A stretch of 64,000 bases of DNA from Bacillus aquiflavi (GTDB lineage Bacteria > Bacillota > Bacilli > Bacillales > Cytobacillaceae): NCBI RefSeq assembly GCF_019915265.1, contig NZ_CP082780.1, positions 186,001 through 250,000 of the forward strand, in the 5' to 3' direction. The translations under genes were made by a program, and so were the position numbers. Positions 61,323 to 64,000 of the stretch are shown one piece after another (position 1 is the first letter of the stretch; each line of letters opens with the position of its first letter). The notes under the pieces are model-generated. The model made no database searches, was not told the DNA's origin, and saw nothing but the letters and a program-made list of their open reading frames with translations.

Positions 61323-61790
61323 TAATATTTTAAAAAGGAAAGGGAAGAACAATGATGACAAAAGAAAAAACAAATGGGAAAACCAACATGATAAATTCTT
61401 AAATGATTAGAATTCTGGTGTGACATTTATGAATATTTTAAAGTGAACGAAAAACAAGTGAAACCACAAACACTCATGAAGAATTAAAAATAGCAAACAG
61501 CCACTTTGTTCTCCTCTAACGTTTTCGGTTGGCTTTTTTTATTATGTTAACTGTAGGTTGGAAAGTCTTGATTGTTTTATCAAAAGGTCGATTTTTTATA
61601 AATTTCCTACAATTGATATGATTTTCTTTCATTTTACTATTCACCCTGATTTTTAGGTTTTTTTTCTTTATTTTTTATAATCATCTTTTTGTTTTAATAG
61701 AATGTGCTGATCAAGCTTTTTATTAGTCATTAAATAAAGAAATTATGGGGAACTCTAAATACGAATTTAATTTTTAAGGAGGACATATGT
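61323..61790. other. Intergenic region without genes
   Basis: No supported gene. A weak hairpin with T-run lies near 61500-61545 (AGCCA / TTGGCT). The right end includes the ribosome site of the MBL gene. Confidence 0.5.
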
Positions 61791-62636
61791 GTGGACGAAC
61801 AAATGAATTACGGAAGTGATTATAAGTACATCCCCGCAACTTCTATTGGGAGTGGTACGGGGGTAGAGGTATTACCAGACCTTTTCAGCTATACAGTACA
61901 GATAGTAAATATTCACTTGATTGGCAATCTAAAAACAAAAGAATTTGTTTTGGTTGATGCAGGAATGCCTAATTCAGCAGAGCAAATTATCTCGGTTATT
62001 GAAAGTCGATTTGGCACAAACAGTCGTCCTAAGGCAATTATTTTAACTCACGGACATTTTGATCATGTTGGAGCTGTAATTGAGTTAGTGAAACATTGGG
62101 AAGTTCCTGTTTACGCACATGAGTTAGAAATGCCTTTCTTAGTAGGGCAAAAAAGCTATCCAGAACCAGATCCAACTGTTGAGGGAGGCATGGTTGCAAA
62201 AATGTCGCCAATGTTTCCTAATGAACCAATTAATTTAGGAAAGAGCGTTATACCATTACCTTCTGACGGATCTGTACCACATATGACAGGATTCAAATGG
62301 ATTCATACTCCCGGACATACCCCAGGTCATGTTTCCTTGTTTAGGGAAAATGACAGGGCGTTAATAGTAGGAGATGCTTTTGTAACTGTAAAGCAAGAGT
62401 ATCTATATAAAGTTTTAACACAAAAACAAGAAATCAGTGGTCCTCCAAGATATTTGACTACAGATTGGAAGGCTGCGAAGGAATCTGTTATGAAGTTAGA
62501 GGCACAAAAACCAACTGTTGCTCTTACTGGACATGGATTACCAATGTCTGGTGAATTACTAACAGAGAGTTTAGAAAAATTGGTTAAACATTTTGATGAA
62601 ATAGCCAAGCCTGATTACGGAAGGTATGTAAACTAA
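61791..62636 (+). CDS. MBL-fold metallo-hydrolase
   Basis: 281 residues, GTG start 8 bases after AAGGAGG. Metal-binding motifs in order: THGHFDHVG (about residue 84), HTPGHTPGH (about 168), GDAF (about 189) and TGHG (about 247), all intact. Soluble, no signal peptide. The family includes hydroxyacylglutathione hydrolases and lactonases; the substrate cannot be told. Codon usage is closer to the backbone than to the toxin genes, so it may mark the right side of the island core. Confidence 0.88.
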   Translation: MDEQMNYGSDYKYIPATSIGSGTGVEVLPDLFSYTVQIVNIHLIGNLKTKEFVLVDAGMPNSAEQIISVIESRFGTNSRPKAIILTHGHFDHVGAVIELVKHWEVPVYAHELEMPFLVGQKSYPEPDPTVEGGMVAKMSPMFPNEPINLGKSVIPLPSDGSVPHMTGFKWIHTPGHTPGHVSLFRENDRALIVGDAFVTVKQEYLYKVLTQKQEISGPPRYLTTDWKAAKESVMKLEAQKPTVALTGHGLPMSGELLTESLEKLVKHFDEIAKPDYGRYVN

Positions 62637-63463
62637 TGTATTATCCATCAAAAAAGTAACAGTTTAAGAAGGAAACCAAACTTGGTTCATTAATCGAAAT
62701 CCTCCCTTCTATAGTTGGGGGTTTTTTTGTTAATAATGTTTGACATAAAAAAGTTACGATTGAAGAAATAAGTAGTAGAGTAATCAAATCCAATGAAAAA
62801 ATAAGAACTATCTCTTCATGCTAGTATGCAATCCAAAATAAATATATAAGGCGAAATATTTTAATGGGTTTAAAGGAAAAAATGGAGACTGTTTTAAATG
62901 AAAGAAAAACATTAAATATGAATGATGATTATGGAATCGGAAAATATTGGAATAAAATAATACAACTATTATCTTAAGGTGAAGAAAAGACTATAAGTTA
63001 TTTAGAAATTGTGATGCAGATAGTTTGTATTGGATGAGTGAAGTATTTGAAGGTATTTCAGAAAATCTTCAAAGTAAGTAATTAATTAATGTTTTAGAAG
63101 AATGAAAAGAAAAGTTTCCAGATGTAGATTTGGATATTGATGATACTAAAAAAGCTATGAAAAATTAATGATTAATACCTTTATTTTGGCTAGATTCTAA
63201 GGGGAAGGATAAAAGAACAATGGTTTCGACCTTTTAGGACCAGCTTTTCTGCTTAAATAAGGAGAGTTCGTATAACTATTATTCAAATTATTTTTGAAAA
63301 AATATATGAAAAGATGATTGATCAAGGCATTGCATGAGCTTCGCAGCGAAATAAATCGGGAAGCTAATTTAAACGCTCATGAAACCTGTAAAGTTTATTT
63401 TCCTATCACTTCTTTATAGCTATAATTTATAATAGATATCTATTAAACTATGAGGTGATGATG
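62637..63463. other. Intergenic region with decayed immunity-like gene
   Basis: A terminator-like sequence follows the MBL gene (62701-62728). From about 62880 to 63168 the forward strand reads, with several stops, pieces such as METVLNERKTLNMND, YWMSEVFEGISENLQSK and FPDVDLDIDDTKKAMKN. These match in style an immunity family common behind T7 toxins; no intact gene remains. The rest up to the next ribosome site shows nothing. Confidence 0.5.
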
Positions 63464-64000
63464 ATGGAATTATTACATTGGTTTCAAAAAGGACTGACAT
63501 TTGATGAATATTTACATAGTATGAACGTGTATAAGGAAGAAACGCTCTATATTTTAAATGAGTTTGAATTGACGGAGGAAGAACAGCAACAGGCTGAAAT
63601 GCTGCAACAGCATAAGCTTAAAGCCATCGTGCTGACGATGGATTGGTGTGGAGATGCAATGTTGAATATCCCGATCTTGCTAAACATCGCTGCGACTGCT
63701 CATATTGATGTGCGCTTTTTATTGCGTGATGACCATTTAGAACTGATGGATCAATATTTAACGAATGGAACGTCGCGTTCAATTCCAATTTTTATATTTA
63801 TTGATGAACAAGGAAATGAATGGGCTGTATGGGGTCCAAGAGCAGCTTCTATCCAAAAACTCGTGTCAGAAGAGCAAGCAAAATTGCCAAATAAGGACGC
63901 ATTAAATTTTAAAGAAAAGCAACAGGAAATGATTAAACATCTAGTCTCCTCCTATCAAAAAGAATCCCATCTTTGGCGGGAAATAAGCACTAGTATTATA
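63464..64000 (+). CDS. Thioredoxin-family protein (cut by window end)
   Basis: At least 179 residues, open to the window edge. GAGGTG upstream; three ATGs in a row (63458, 63461, 63464), the last has the best spacing. Motif TMDWCGDAMLNIPIL (about residues 57-71) corresponds to the thioredoxin active-site region but with only the first Cys (WCGDA). The SRSIPIFIFID segment holds the cis-Pro. Bacillus proteins of this type are ~185 residues and of unknown role, so only a few residues are missing. Confidence 0.85.
   Translation, partial: MELLHWFQKGLTFDEYLHSMNVYKEETLYILNEFELTEEEQQQAEMLQQHKLKAIVLTMDWCGDAMLNIPILLNIAATAHIDVRFLLRDDHLELMDQYLTNGTSRSIPIFIFIDEQGNEWAVWGPRAASIQKLVSEEQAKLPNKDALNFKEKQQEMIKHLVSSYQKESHLWREISTSII

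Overview
The window is chromosomal DNA of a low-GC Firmicute of the family Bacillaceae. This rests on the Bacillus-type 16S/23S/5S rRNA, the purine operon order, purine riboswitches and PurR boxes, and the backbone yerA-yerB-yerC-pcrB-pcrA-ligA-camS-putP-gatCAB, which follows the Bacillus subtilis order. I do not assign a genus. Glyoxylate shunt genes (aceB, aceA), absent from B. subtilis, sit between putP and gatC.

Layout. 1-4.6 kb: an Rrf2 regulator and a thioredoxin-reductase-like flavoprotein, followed by decayed DNA with a dead ABC ATPase and a truncated tyrosine recombinase. 4.6-6.4 kb: pbuG (hypoxanthine/guanine permease) with PurBoxes and a guanine-class riboswitch. 6.4-11.9 kb: one rRNA operon without tRNAs, whose 16S-23S spacer holds three copies of a ~115 bp structured element. 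12.3-24.8 kb: the purine operon (purE-K-B-S-Q-L-F-M-NH-D), again with PurBoxes and riboswitch. 24.8-29.4 kb: small membrane proteins, yerA, yerB, yerC and pcrB. 29.5-34.0 kb: pcrA, split by three ORF-less group II introns. 34-49.9 kb: ligA, camS-like, a frameshifted rocA/pruA, putP, aceB, aceA, a frameshifted yueI, a DUF4825/permease-prefix/PadR cluster, and gatCAB. 50.1-63.2 kb: an island of LXG polymorphic toxins with immunity genes and orphan toxin tips. 63.46 kb to the end: a thioredoxin-like gene cut by the window edge.

The purine operon is unusual in four ways. purC is missing between purB and purS. purN and purH are fused in frame. PurQ has Ala where the catalytic Cys of the glutaminase should be. 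PurF keeps its N-terminal Cys but has changes at two conserved glutamine-site positions. Together these suggest altered use of glutamine nitrogen in this operon, or decay, and should be checked against sequencing error.

pcrA needs removal of introns of 705, 849 and 754 bp to give an uninterrupted 739-residue helicase. Exon lengths, phases and candidate EBS1-IBS1 pairings all agree with the proposed junctions. The introns lie in the coding sequence for helicase motifs II, III and VI. No maturase is encoded in the window, so splicing would need one in trans.

The LXG island has one intact toxin (LXG, pretoxin region, PD-(D/E)XK-like tip) with a pentapeptide-repeat immunity protein, one LXG toxin broken by a frameshift and a stop, and at least three promoterless cassettes. 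Each cassette starts with the same ~310 bp pretoxin block, or part of it, and then carries a different tip (AHH nuclease, GH-E nuclease, or none). Immunity genes follow. A deaminase tip remnant and several decayed immunity genes are interspersed. The shared block is a plausible recombination anchor for exchanging tips. No ESX/T7 secretion machinery lies in the window.
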